From positions 90,734,529 through 90,798,528 of the forward strand of contig CM043959.1 of assembly GCA_014529385.2 (NCBI GenBank): 64,000 nt of DNA, read 5' to 3'. The stretch is from Adiantum capillus-veneris (lineage: Eukaryota > Streptophyta > Polypodiopsida > Polypodiales > Pteridaceae). Positions 33,371 to 44,300 of this stretch are shown piece after piece. Made by a program: the position numbers and the translations under genes. Under the pieces are notes generated by a model, which made no database searches, was not told the DNA's origin, and worked only from the letters and a program-made list of their open reading frames with translations. How positions within the stretch are numbered: the stretch's first letter is position 1; each line of letters starts with the position of its first letter.

Positions 33371-34560
33371 GTATCACTTGAGCATTTTGTTAGCCCGGGA
33401 TAGTCATGCATTGTCCACATTAGAATGCCTGTGATCAAGAAATTGCATTGACCTGCATGGTGGCTCATATCCAACACTTCTATGCCTTTCCACAATTATT
33501 GTAGCTCTTCCAATAGTGGACGAAGATACATATCCATATTCTTCACTTTATACTGCCTTGGCACAATCAAGCTTAAAAACAGGTGTCCCTTCTTAGTGGT
33601 CAGCCACCACGGGGGAATATTGTAGTTGACAATGACATTTTGGCCATACACTGTAAGATGTCGACCTCTGGCCAAATGGATTTACGCCATCCATAGCCAT
33701 GCCGAGGTGCAAATTTTGAGCTTTTCTATCAAAATTTGGTCACATGTCATCAATGTGTTTCCATGTCGCACAATATGCAAGGATCTATAGCACACCATCC
33801 AAAGATATGCCCTGTTGCTAGAGCGTCCATGGACTTGCATTTGAAGAAGTGCTTGATGCAAGGTAGTAGAGAAAAATGTTGTAGCAACACAATATTAGTG
33901 AATTTGGGAATTTCCCAATTTCCATTTTCAAAAAACATAATATTTGACCACATGGTCAAATCTTAGCCAAAGTTTTGAGAGCATGGCTTGAAAGAGCTTT
34001 TCAAGTACTACCTTGTGGAAGGTTTTTGGCCTTAAAAAACAATTTTAGATTTGTCCATATGGCCAAATCTTTAAAAAATTGGTGATTCCCAAATTGTCCC
34101 TAAAGTTTTAAATTCTCTAATATGGTGTTTAGCACTTTCTGTGGCACTTTTGTCCATGGAGATCCATTCAATATCTGTCAAAATCATATTTTGAACACTT
34201 TTGCATGTGTGCACATATTCCCCCCTAAAAAGAAATCAGTCATTAGGACAAGCGTGAATGAAATTGTAATCCATCCATAGGGTTCGCATGATCTTTCTTG
34301 CATCCTCTCTGGAATCTGGCATCATATTATTAGCTAGCAGTCTACACAAGGAGAACATGTATAGTTTTTTATTGAAGTCCATACATTGCAAGAGATTACT
34401 TGAAAAGTTTTGTGATGCTAGTGTCACTCCATCCAAACTTTGCATTCATGTTGAGAAGAACCAAGAGTGCCTTCAATCTAGACACTCCTACTCCATCATA
34501 CAAGGGCATATTGACCTCACGTTTGTGGTCATCATAGAGGAGTCTTTTTGAATCCATGAT
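33360..34560 (-). pseudogene. CACTA (En/Spm) TNP2-type transposase relic
   Basis: Read on the minus strand, from high to low coordinates, it shows MPLYDGVGVSRLKALLVLL and NAKFGWSDTSITKLF (about 34490-34400). NNMMPDSREDARKIM and YNFIHACPND follow (about 34320-34240). Then come LATGHIFGWCAIDPCILC (about 33810), LHLGMAMDGVNPFGQRS with SYSVWP (about 33710-33640), NYNIPPWWLTTKKG and YLRPLLEELQ (33630-33490), and GILMWTMHDYPGL (about 33410). This order matches plant TNP2 transposases (Transposase_21). Frameshifts and stops break it in several places. Confidence 0.75.
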
Positions 34561-35330
34561 CCAAATAGCCACAATACAAGCTATTTGCAGTCTCACATGC
34601 GCAAACGGATTACGAACAAAGCGTTTCCAAGCCTGCAACATTTTTGGGATGCAAAAACGTAGTGGACTTCTAAGACAACTTTCCTACAAGCCAATTGCAC
34701 ATGTGAGCTTGCAAAAGACCATTTACCTAAACCTAGCAAGATACATGCAAGCTATTTAGAAGCTCACATGTGCAATCGTTTCCAAAGTTCACAGTGTTTT
34801 TGGGATGCGAAAACATAGCGATCTTCAAAAATAACTTTTTTTGCGAGTCGTTTGCAAATGTGGGCTTGCAAACAAATACATACCTAAACCCAAGGAAGCT
34901 AAATTTAAGCTCTTTGCAATCTCACATGTGTGAAAGTCTTGTAGACAAGCCGTTTCCAAAGTCCCCGGTGATTTTGGAACACAAAAATGCAATGGACTTC
35001 ACAAACGGCTTTTCGGTGAGTCATTTGCGCATATGAGCTTGCAAAACTCTACACACATAAAACTAACAAGCTAAATGCAAGCTATTTGCAAGTTCACATG
35101 CATAAACGGCTTGCAGACAAGCCATTTCCAAAGTCCACGGTGTTTTTGCATCCCAAAAATATTGCAAACTTTGGAAACGGATTGTCTGCAAGCTGTTTGT
35201 GCATGTGAGCTTGCAAATGACTACATATTTAAACCTAAGAAGCTATGTGCAAGATATTTGCAAGCTCACATGTGCAAACAGCTCAGGAACAAGCCATTTC
35301 CAAATTGCAATGAGCTTTTGGGTCATGTGT
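34560..35330. repeat. Palindromic satellite, five units (about 171 bp)
   Basis: GCAAGCTCACATG-type words begin at 34587, 34758, 34916, 35088 and 35260 (spacings 171, 158, 172, 172). Each unit is a dyad. A left arm with CACATGTGCAAACGGCTTG and CAAAGTCCACGG is followed by a right arm reading its reverse complement, ending GTGAGCTTGCAAA. Some frames run through the array but encode only the repeat. Confidence 0.8.
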
Positions 35331-35449
35331 ATGGGTGCAAGATTTTAGTGGGTTTATTGTTGTGTGTATGGGTGCAGAGGTCTAGATAAGTGGTTACAAT
35401 GTATGCAACACATATGGCTCCAAATTTAATGCAGAGGAGAGTCGGGTTT

Positions 35450-35910
35450 CCTTGAGGTGGACTCAATCGAAAAGTGGACCGACCTTTGAGACACTTTTAT
35501 ATTACCCGAGCATTATGAACAAGCAGGTCGGTAAATTTTTCCTCATCCAACTTTAGAGGACTTGTGTGTCTTGACCACTTATGTAAGATACATCTCTCTT
35601 GTACATGATATTCCATCCTACAAAGTCGCATCCAAATTGGTGGTATGTTATAGAGGTAGCCCTAGGCATCGCATCATTGTACGAGGGCTATAATTTTCTA
35701 GTCACCTTGGCATCTGTGGAGGAGACCAGAGAGGAGAATGAACAAGAAGCTATGGATGCGGCACGAGACGAGCCCAAAACTGATTTTGAAAGAGGGATGT
35801 TAGCAGAGGACCTCCTAGATGAAACTCCAGACATTTACTTAGATGGAGAGCTCTATATAGACATAAGGAGGTATGTTGACTTATGCGAGGATGAGAGAGA
35901 GACCTCTTAA
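35450..35910 (+). pseudogene. CACTA transposase C-terminal relic (DUF4216-like), plus strand
   Basis: FILPEHYEQ (about 35489) followed, after frameshifts, by HPTKSHPNWWYVIEVA resembles the C-terminal domain that follows TNP2 in plant CACTA proteins. In-frame text from 35599 continues NFLVTLASVEETREENEQE and ends YIDIRRYVDLCEDERETS at 35910. It lies on the opposite strand to the TNP2 relic at 33360-34560. The family match is from memory of motif shape and is not certain. Confidence 0.4.
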
Positions 35911-36126
35911 AGTCAGACTTTGTATTTGAGCTATTTTTCTTCCTATTGTCATAGACATTGCATTTGAGCAATTTTTCCCTCTCTTCTCTCTGTACTAAAC
36001 TTATGAAACTAAAACTGGTATCAAATTGTAATTGGTGCACATTTCCTTTTGCATTAATATCAACATGTCTTAAATTTGTTATCATTAACATGTTTTAACT
36101 TCAAACTGTAAATCAAATTGTTATCA
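35911..36126. other. Noncoding with short duplication
   Basis: TTGTTATCATTAACATG and its following sequence occur twice (36076 and 36118). The join to element D at 36127 shows no LTR. Confidence 0.4.
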
Positions 36127-37300
36127 TTAACATGTTTTAACTTCAAATGGGTTTTTTTTAGTGTAAGTATGAATCCAGAGGTATTTTATGCTTCCTTGGT
36201 ACATATTCACTAACTTTGTCAGAATACGAACCAATTGCTTATTAGTTAATTCCGCCTGCCCATTTTCCTGAGGGTAATATGGAGAAGATTTCCTATGCAA
36301 TACAAAGTAAAATCGTAGCATTCTCTCCATCACCTTATTCAAGAAATGGATACCCCGATCGCTAACCAGCTCAATAGGACAGCCATATCTAAAAAACACA
36401 TCCTTATATAAACACCCAGCAACACATCCTTATATAAACACCCAGCAACAGAAATCGCAGTATTATCTTTCAAAGGCCATGCTTCCACCCATTTAGCCGC
36501 ATAATCCGTGCCCATCAAAATATACTTATTACCAGTGTGAGATGCTAATGGTTAAAAGGTCCAATGAAATCCAGTCCCCATTTTTGAAAAGGCTCCAAAG
36601 GCAATACTGGCTGAAAAGGCATTTTGGACATTTTAGTAGGTTTTCCCAACCGCTCACGCACATCACAATGTTTGTACAAAGCTTCTTGCATCTTGAAACA
36701 ATGTAGGCCACCATAATCCTGATTGTAGAACTTTCTTGGCCGTGATCAATGCTGCAAAGTGTCCCCCTACAATGTCGGTATGGACTTCCTCCAAAACCGA
36801 TTCTTGTTCTTGTGGTAGAACACATCTGAGCAAGACCTCCGCAACCGTGCAATAATACAGCTTTCCCATGATAATCTCGAAATTCATGCTTCTAATTGCC
36901 ATCCGTTGACCTCCGCAACCGTGCGATAATACAGCTTTCCCATGATAATCTCAAAATTCATGCTTCTAATAGCCATCCGTTTCCTTTGATGAATGGACAA
37001 GAATGAAGGCTTTTCTCCACTATCGAGAAAATGAAACATCTCCTTATACCAAGTCCATGGAATGTTGGGGATGATCCTAGGTTGTTGCATAACTGTAAGA
37101 TCATCTACAATAGCTCTTGTTAAAAAGAGACACATCCAGAAATTCATCTGCCACCCTCGTCGTCGGCTCTTCAGAATCTTGTCTAGAAAGGTAATTAGCC
37201 ACCGCATGCTGGGCTCTTAGACGATGTATGACCTCAAAATCAAATTCCTGTAGCAAGAGCACCCATCTAACCAATCTTCCTATCAAATTCTATTGGAGCA
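36127..37300 (-). pseudogene. pol: RNase H end and integrase of element D (truncated)
   Basis: RLRAQHAVANYLSRQD (about 37225) is the RNase H end. HTDIVGGHFAALITAKKVL and GLWWPTLFQDA (about 36770) are the zinc-binding integrase N-terminus. The core appears as ELVSDRGIHFLNKV (second Asp) and YYPQENGQAELTNKQ (Glu) at 36360-36220. The element ends at 36127. A 74-bp tandem duplication (36834-36981) and a 26-bp one (36395-36446) interrupt it. Confidence 0.7.
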
Positions 37301-37705
37301 CTAGATATAAAAGAGCCGAATGATCCACATGAAAGAAAAACCATCTCCCCAACAGATAATGATGAAACTTTTTCACTAAACAAATCATCCCTAAACATTC
37401 TCTTCTGTCATGGAATAATTCATTTCTGCGGATGATAATCTTCTACTAGCGTAATAGACAAGTCAAAACCACCCTTGAATTTGTTCATGCATGAGCACAC
37501 TGCGAATGGCCCGGTCAGAAGCATCCACAAATACATAAAAATCCTGACCCTAATTCGGAGGGATCATAATCGGAGCTTTGGACAACTGGATTTTTAATCT
37601 CCGAAAAGCCAGATCACATTCTCGTGTCCATTAAAAAACTTTAGCATGTGCTGCTTGATTAATAGGGATTGCCAAATGCACGACAAACCTGAAATGCCTC
37701 CCATA

Positions 37706-38537
37706 TCAATGAGCTTGGCCCAGAAATACTTGACACTGTTTCGAATTCACCGACGGAGGCGCTTCCATAATTACGGCTATTTTATCTGGATCCACGGAAA
37801 TGCGATCCTCAAAGATTATAAGACCCAATAACCTCCACTTCAGACTGCAAATGCATATTTTAGAGGATTTAAACTGAAGTTCACCTCTCGACATTTCATA
37901 AAACATAACCGCAATTGCTTCAAATGCTCTAATTGCGCTCCAAAAACACTAAGATCATCCATAAAAACTCTCATAAAATCCGTCAAATAGGGACCAAAAA
38001 TTTGTAACATATCCCTTTGACAAGTTGAGGGCACATTCCTTAATCTGAACCACATCACTGTGCATGAAAAACGCCCCATGCTGTAATAAAAGTTGTTTTA
38101 GACTGATCACTTAACGCCATTCGAATTTGGTTATATCCACTGGACCCATCTAGAAAAGTATACATCTCGTGCCCTACCACATCATCCAAAATAGAATCCA
38201 AAAATGGAAGAGGAAAAGGATCCGAAATAGTAGCTGCATTCAGCTTTCGATAATCCACACAAATGTGAATTTGCTTGTTTTTCTTTGGTACCACCACAAT
38301 GGGAGAAATCCACTCGGGATTATCAATAGGGATAATAAAACCCACCTCCAAGAGACGATCAATTTCCACCTTAACTTGATTTGCTACATTTGGATTTATC
38401 CTATATGAATACTGCTTCACTGGCACCACATCTGGTTTTAGATTAATTGTATGCTGATAAAACTTTGGATCCAATCCTTTCATATCCGCATATTCCCATG
38501 CGAAAACATCCTTAAATTCTGTCAACAAATTAATCAA
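37706..38537 (-). pseudogene. pol: reverse transcriptase of element D
   Basis: Fingers and palm read EWISPIVVVPKKN, CVDYRKLNAATISDP, FLDGSSGYNQIRMALSDQ (catalytic Asp present) and SKTTFITAWG. After a frameshift near 38060 come WFRLRNVPSTCQRDML and VFMDDLSVFG, which has the catalytic DD. RT is therefore complete in content but split in two frames. Confidence 0.75.
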
Positions 38538-38543
38538 GTCTCC

Positions 38544-39452
38544 TCAGAAACTTGCCTCAAGTTGCTTATTAATATAAATGGGCTGAGACTCCGCTTGCTC
38601 CCCTAGAAAGACCTTCTCCAATTCATCTTCCTTGACCCTTGTAACTTTCCCCATCTGTGTTTCAAACTCACGTTCTTGCTTAATAATTTCCTCCAATGAT
38701 TCGAGACTAGGCAAAGCTTTTTGTTGCTCCCCTGTCTCTGGTGAAATTCCTGAAACCCCTAAAGATTTCCCCTCCAAAATCATAGAAATGTCTGCGAGAT
38801 ATAAAGAAACTAAATCCGGGTTAGCCTTGAGAAATTGCTCCTCTTCATCCTCTTCTAATCCTCCCACCATATTTACTATCTCTACTATCACAGGCCATGA
38901 TGCCTGAATTGGTTGCCTGCATGTTCCAAACATCACCCGAACTTTCCTACGACCCTTTTTAACTATAAGCATATTTGCCTCCCAATTATGCTTTACCTTG
39001 GCTTGCCGTAACCATGGTCTCCCAAAAATAATATGATAATACTGACTGTGAACCTCAAGATTCAAGAGTACTAAGGAAACAGCAAAAGATAAGCCAGCTA
39101 CATCCAGGACAATGCCCCGGAGTAATCCTACTGGCTGTACTCTTCTTTGATCTACCATGCAAACTACAAAGGATGCAGGTTCACAATAACTAGGTCCAAA
39201 ATGCTCACAAGCCGCCTGAGTAATAATATTTACTCCCGCACCTCCATCTAACAGTACCTTGTCGATGTATGTACCATGATATCTGACTGAAAGCTCGGGG
39301 ATGCAAGTATCCATGATCTTATTTTCCGGCAACGGGACTGACTCGCCCCCCTCACCTTCAGTTACGACAATGTCAACTTCCGTCATTTCTTTGGAATTTT
39401 GACTTAGCAAGGCATTATGAAAATTAGGGACCAATTTCAAAAATGATCCCAA
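38544..39452 (-). pseudogene. pro: protease region of element D
   Basis: A 302-codon frame has the aspartic protease core KVLLDGGAGVNIITQAA (about 39270-39220) and the HIIFGRPWLRQAKVKHNWE segment typical of gypsy proteases before RT. The active-site triad reads DGG, with Gly where Ser/Thr is usual. It ends in an acidic linker before RT, and its last codons are followed by a frame change. Confidence 0.7.
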
Positions 39453-39467
39453 AGGTACTTGTATTGG

Positions 39468-41200
39468 TTAATCGAGAACCTCTTTCCAAACGGAATCCCA
39501 ATTATTCCCTTCCCTAGTAACAGCTTTGTTTTTTACTTTCCCCTCTTTTGTTTCTAGACTAGAGGTCAATGGTCTGATGATTGCAATCGTGATACTGACT
39601 GTGGCATCCACGTCACAGTCTTTTTTTACATCTTCTTGAGTCGCCCAATCCGGAAGCTTAACATCGGCTGTTGGAACCACATTTTATCCAAAACGCATAA
39701 TTAGTGAAACCACTGGATCTGAATCCTCCAGCCCTTCAATCTGAACCATAGCCACACTAGGCTTCTTTCCAACAGCATGTTCCTGTTTCTTCCGATCATA
39801 TTCCATAGCCTCTCAACACTCGAACCGCGAGTGCCATCTCCCAAACAGAAAAGGCAAGTCTTGGGTCGATTAGGATCTTGGCCACCTCTTTCATGATCGT
39901 GACCCCCTCCTTGACCCCGTCCCCCTGCTTGTCCTTGAAAGGGTGCCTCTATTGTATGAGCATGAGCCATCACCATCGTAGGCGCTTGTCCCTGCCCTGA
40001 CTGTGGTGGGTGCCATGTAGAAGAATCCCGACTCCTACGATCCCGACCATTAAAATAACATTCCAATGTATTACGAGTGTTGGCCGTGCAGATCGCACAT
40101 CATTTCTAATTCATGGCACATTCTTGAGCAGCATGTCCCAGATTTCGGCACTGAGTACACCCAATTCCTTCATACTTTTAACTATCGCAGAAAATTCTGA
40201 TGATCTGGATGGAACATCTTTCCCTTGATGCTAGGATTTTCTCCAAGGTGCCTCCTCTGATTCTTTCCCCGAGTCACTGCTGCCTGAGTCTGAGGAATCT
40301 GAGTCTACAGTCTCCGACTCCGAACTATCACTGCCACTTCCCTATGACTTAGGATGAGATTTCTTCCGCTCTTTTTTTTAATTTCTTTGGGGATTTCGTA
40401 TCCTCCAAAGCTTCTCCTGCTACAACAGCCCTTGTAATTACATTATCCAATGGAGTAGTTACATTTCCACTATTACCACAGCAGTTCTGAGATCCTTATT
40501 GAGTCCTCGCAAAAAAAAATCATTCAACACCAGGGCTGCTAGCCGTTGTGCCTAAGGTACCCACTGCAAAAGCATCCGAAATTTTGCAGCATAATCCTCC
40601 ACTGGCAACGACTTTTGACACAACGTCCGAAGCTTTTCCAAATGTTGAGGGACCGTCTTTTCCATTCTAAACCGTCACAAGAACGCTCTGGACCCTTCGT
40701 CCTACATCTGTGATCATCATGGTATTCTGACAACCATTTGGCAGCTTTCCCTGAAAGTGTAGATTCAAACACTAATTGTTGATGAAGAGGATTCACTGCC
40801 CTAGGATGATTCAATCCATACATTTTATTAAATTGTCGCAAATGTGCATCAGGGTCTTCCTTTGAAAGACCATGAAAACAGTTATACTTAATTGGAGGTT
40901 GTGCCATCATCCCTTGCCCAATTGTACCCCCTCCTGGAAAAAGTTGGTGAGCACTAGGAGGTGGGGATAGTGGCAGTGAAACCCCAAGACTGCTTACCGG
41001 AGATGGTGGTGGAGCAACATGAGTGGGTGAGGGTGAATGCACGACAAGAGGACATGACTGACTACGTGGATTATGCTGTGCATGTCATATACGCCTACCA
41101 CGCACCGGACTTGGCGATGGAGATACATGTTCCTTAGCCTGCGGTGTAGAAAGAACGAATTCATCCAAACCGCCTCTCCTCCGCCATCTCCCCACAACTG
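39468..41200 (-). pseudogene. gag: gag of element D (broken)
   Basis: MAQPPIKYNCFHGLSKEDPD and HLRQFNKMYGL (about 40910-40800) resemble the start of a Gag capsid domain. FESTLSGKAAKWLSEY follows (about 40770-40720). Further on is TCLFCLGDGTRGSS (about 39860), a possible zinc-knuckle remnant. The frame changes several times. N-terminal Pro/Ser-rich sequence extends to about 41100. Confidence 0.6.
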
Positions 41201-41284
41201 GAACCACAGGGTCAGGAGGACCCTGCAACCTAGTGTGGATGCATGTTTACCGCAGGTTGCCCATCACGCATCGTGGTCGCCGGA

Positions 41285-41683
41285 TGTAATGTCTATTGCC
41301 CGCAGAGGAGCAATAAGCATTACGGGAATGAATACCCTCACACTGCCTTACATTATATGAACATCAAAACACAGGAAGGCAGAATAGAAGACAAGTTACA
41401 GAAACTGAACACCGTATTCTTCATTGATATGCAACCGAACACAGAGTACAAGAGTGAAAATATATTGATAACATGAATATTAGAGATATCCCCAAAGACT
41501 GGTATGCCCCCCCATATACAACTCCTGCTCTAGCGCAGATCGAGAACGGTGAAAAACCCCGTCCTGTCCCATGATATCCTATGAAGAACTATCCCAAAGC
41601 TTCATGACTCCTAGTCCGCAATGTCTAGACATCCGCAAGACCGCAGGACCGCAGGACCGCAATGTGCGCCTTATTCTATAACA
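41285..41683 (-). repeat. 5' LTR of element D (399 bp)
   Basis: Read on the minus strand it starts TGTTATAGAATAAGG and ends GACATTACA, giving TG...CA ends. It contains an AATGAAGAA-like 3' processing region. The next bases, TCCGGCGACCACGATGCG, may be the primer-binding region, though the tRNA is not identified. The matching 3' LTR is absent. Confidence 0.65.
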
Positions 41684-42453
41684 GGAGAAAATAACATCTC
41701 TTTTCTTACCTATGATGGCATCTTTAGTGCTACAGACAAAGTCTTGGCCTTCATCAAACAATTTGATGCGGCGTTTGGGGATGAGGGCTTCCCATAGTCC
41801 TCTAAGCTAAACCATGTAGCTATGCATTTTCAAAAGTTTGCCAGGCAATGGTGGTCTTTACTATGAGAAAATGGTGAGGCTCCACAAACATGGAAAGCTT
41901 TAAGAGCTTCAGCAGTTTTTGGCTACCAATTCCAAAGACAAAGTACTCACCAAATGGTGAAGCTTCAAGCTCTCTCGTTACAAATCTATTCACAAATATG
42001 TAGACAAGTTTTGGGACTTACATCTCAAAGCCATTGTCTTCAAAAAGATGGAGTTTGGAGAGAAAAAACAACAATTTTGTGTGGGCCTAACTGAATATAT
42101 GGCAGAGTATGTCAACTCCCAGGCCACGCACCATATTTGTGGTCTTACACCATACCATGGTGGCTTCACGAATCAATTTCCAACGAGGGGCTAAGAGAAA
42201 TCTTAAGCCCATGGAGAACAAGGACCATAACAATGAGCCTAAGGGAAAGGACAAAGTCCAAAAGTCTCCTAAAGGCAACGCCAACAACAACAAAGCTAAA
42301 GAGAAGGGAGTTTAAAGACAAAAATAAACTCTCTCCTGAAGAGCTTGAGAGTTATCGTAAAGATAACCGCTTTTTCAAGTGTGGGGAGCAAGGGCATGCT
42401 TATCATGCTTGCCTCCACAAGAATATAAGAAATGGGCCTCCTAGAGCTACCCT
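41684..42453 (+). pseudogene. gag: gag fragment of element C
   Basis: It aligns with 10590-11365 of element A from GGAGAAAATAACATCTC onward. Stops break it. In the nucleocapsid the first Cys of the CCHC knuckle is Phe (RFFKCGEQGHAYHACL), so the knuckle is lost. It is cut after CCTCCTAGAGCTACC by the 245-bp insert. Confidence 0.75.
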
Positions 42454-42698
42454 CGGGGGGTTCACTATGTGTAAAACTACCATATCACGTGCGTTCAAGA
42501 CATGTTTGTAAAACCCCTTAGCTGTGAATTTTGTTAAGAATATAATGTACCCTTTTCTTTTGAAATCTGTAAGTTCTTTTAAAATTTGAAAAAACAATGC
42601 CCTTCTGTATATATATTTCTGTAAGTTTCAAGAACTTTAACTACCCTTCTGTTGAACTCATGTGATAGGTTACATTGTTATTAGGTGACCTCCCCGGG
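42454..42698. mobile_element. Small MITE-like insertion in element C
   Basis: A 245-bp segment absent from the same place in A and B is flanked by GAGCTACCCT (42444) and GAGCTACCTT (42699), a likely 8-10 bp target duplication. Its ends, CGGGGGGTTCAC and GTGACCTCCCCG, are imperfect inverted repeats (10 of 12). It has no coding sequence. Duplication length would fit a hAT- or Mutator-type non-autonomous element. The class is not certain. Confidence 0.55.
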
Positions 42699-44300
42699 GA
42701 GCTACCTTGGTCTAGATCCAAGAAAAGGATGCTCATCACAAAGAATCTCCTCTATGCCATGCTTGGGGAAAGGCAAGAGAACATGATGCTTTTATTCTCT
42801 TTAACCCTGGTTCTACTCAAAATTTCATATCCACCACAGAGTTGGCCACCAAGCTAGGCATTCAAGCCTATGAGATGAGAGATGTCCTACCTTCTCATGG
42901 TGCTTCCAAGGGGCAAGAAGCTTCAGTCACTCCCTTAATTGGGAAATTGAGGCTCCATGTCCAAAGCTATGTGGACAAAGAGGACTTCTTTATCTCTCCT
43001 CTCAAGCATGAGGATGTAATCCCAGGGGCACCATGGTTTGATTGCATGGTTGCCAAGGTTAAATTCCCTAAAAGGCAAATCTACTTTAGGTTCAGGGAAA
43101 AATATATGTACATAGATGCTAAGGAGTTGGGTAACACCATACCCATTGTACATACGCAAGCTTTCAATAAGTCAATAAAGAGCAAAAGAAAATATAATCA
43201 ATCACAAGGAATAAGAGTTATCCAATTTTCTCAATGGCTATCAAGATGTTTTTATTGATGACATCCCATGTGAACTACCTCCTAAACGAGGCAATAATGA
43301 CATTGCAATTGAACTTTTTCCAGGAAGTTCAGCGCCTAATAAACCTCCTTATAGAGTTTCTCAAGCTCAACAACAGGAGATTATGTGGCAAGAACATGAG
43401 GTAGTTGAGAAGGGCATGGTTAGGCCTAGCTCATCTCCATTTTTTTCACCCGTGTTATTAGTGCAAGATAAAGACGGCACATATCGTATGTGTGTCAACT
43501 ATAGAGCACTAAAAGGGATCATTATCAAAAATAGGTTTCTCGTTCCACAGGTAGAAGACCTATTTGATAAGCTACAAGGGTCAACCTACTTCAGTGGCAT
43601 TCACCTTAAAAGTGGCTACCATCAAATAAGGATAGTTGATCAAGACATTGTAAAGACCGCATTTCGCACTACGTTTGGTCTTTATGAAAACATTTTCATG
43701 CCTTTTGGTTTGACCAATGCACCAGCCACATTTAACCGCTTGATGGAGAAGCTATTTAGGCCTCACAGAACCTTTATTGGAGTGTTCTTTGATGACATCA
43801 TCATCTACTCTAATTCACTAGACAAACACAAGCAACACCTCGAGGTAATATCTCAAGTCTTACTAGAGAATAAACTTTATATAAATCAAAAGAAAAGTGA
43901 GTTTTTCTTGCACGAGATTCAATATTTAGGTCACATTATCTCTCAAGATGGCATCCAAATGGATCCATCAAAGCTAGAGGTAATAAAAGGATGGCCTAAT
44001 CCAATGAATCTTCATGAACTAAGAAGCTTTATAGGTATGTGTACATACTATAGACACTTCATAGAAAAGTTCTCACAAATGGCGGGACCATTACATGACC
44101 TAACAAAGATAAATGTTAGGTAAATATGCCAAGGAGAACAATGCTTTTGAAAAGCTTAAAGAAAAGCTTATCTCCCAACCTATGCTTACACTGCTGGATC
44201 TCTCAAAGCTATTTGAGGTCCAATGTGACGCTTGTGGTGATTTCCTTGGAGCTATTTTTCTCCAAGAAGGGCACACCATAGCCTACAAAAGTTGAAGGCT
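42699..44300 (+). pseudogene. pol: protease-RT-RNase H of element C
   Basis: The protease active site reads FNPGSTQNF, with Asn replacing the catalytic Asp. RT reads FSGIHLKSGYHQ, where A has VDLKSGYHQ, so the first catalytic Asp is His. FFDDIIIYS is kept. CVNYRAL has Asn for Asp. Frames break near 43190, 44120 and 44295. These changes mean the copy was inactive long ago. Confidence 0.8.

Larger units (their letters stand above)
36127..41683 (-). mobile_element. Element D: truncated OTA-type Ty3/gypsy element
   Basis: On the minus strand: 5' LTR (41683-41285), gag (about 41200-39468), protease (39452-38544), RT (38537-37706), RNase H and integrase (about 37300-36127), then abrupt loss inside integrase with no 3' LTR. 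RT words such as VFAWEYADMKGLDPKF and CVDYRKLNAATISDPFPLP place it with the Athila/Tat (OTA) branch, not with the chromoviruses A-C. Multiple stops and frameshifts make it inactive. Its right end abuts gag of element C. Confidence 0.8.

Noticed and set aside
34560-35330. CRISPR-like array, given the regular spacing of about 171 bp
   Set aside because: Units are contiguous palindromic satellite copies without unique spacers, in a plant nuclear context.
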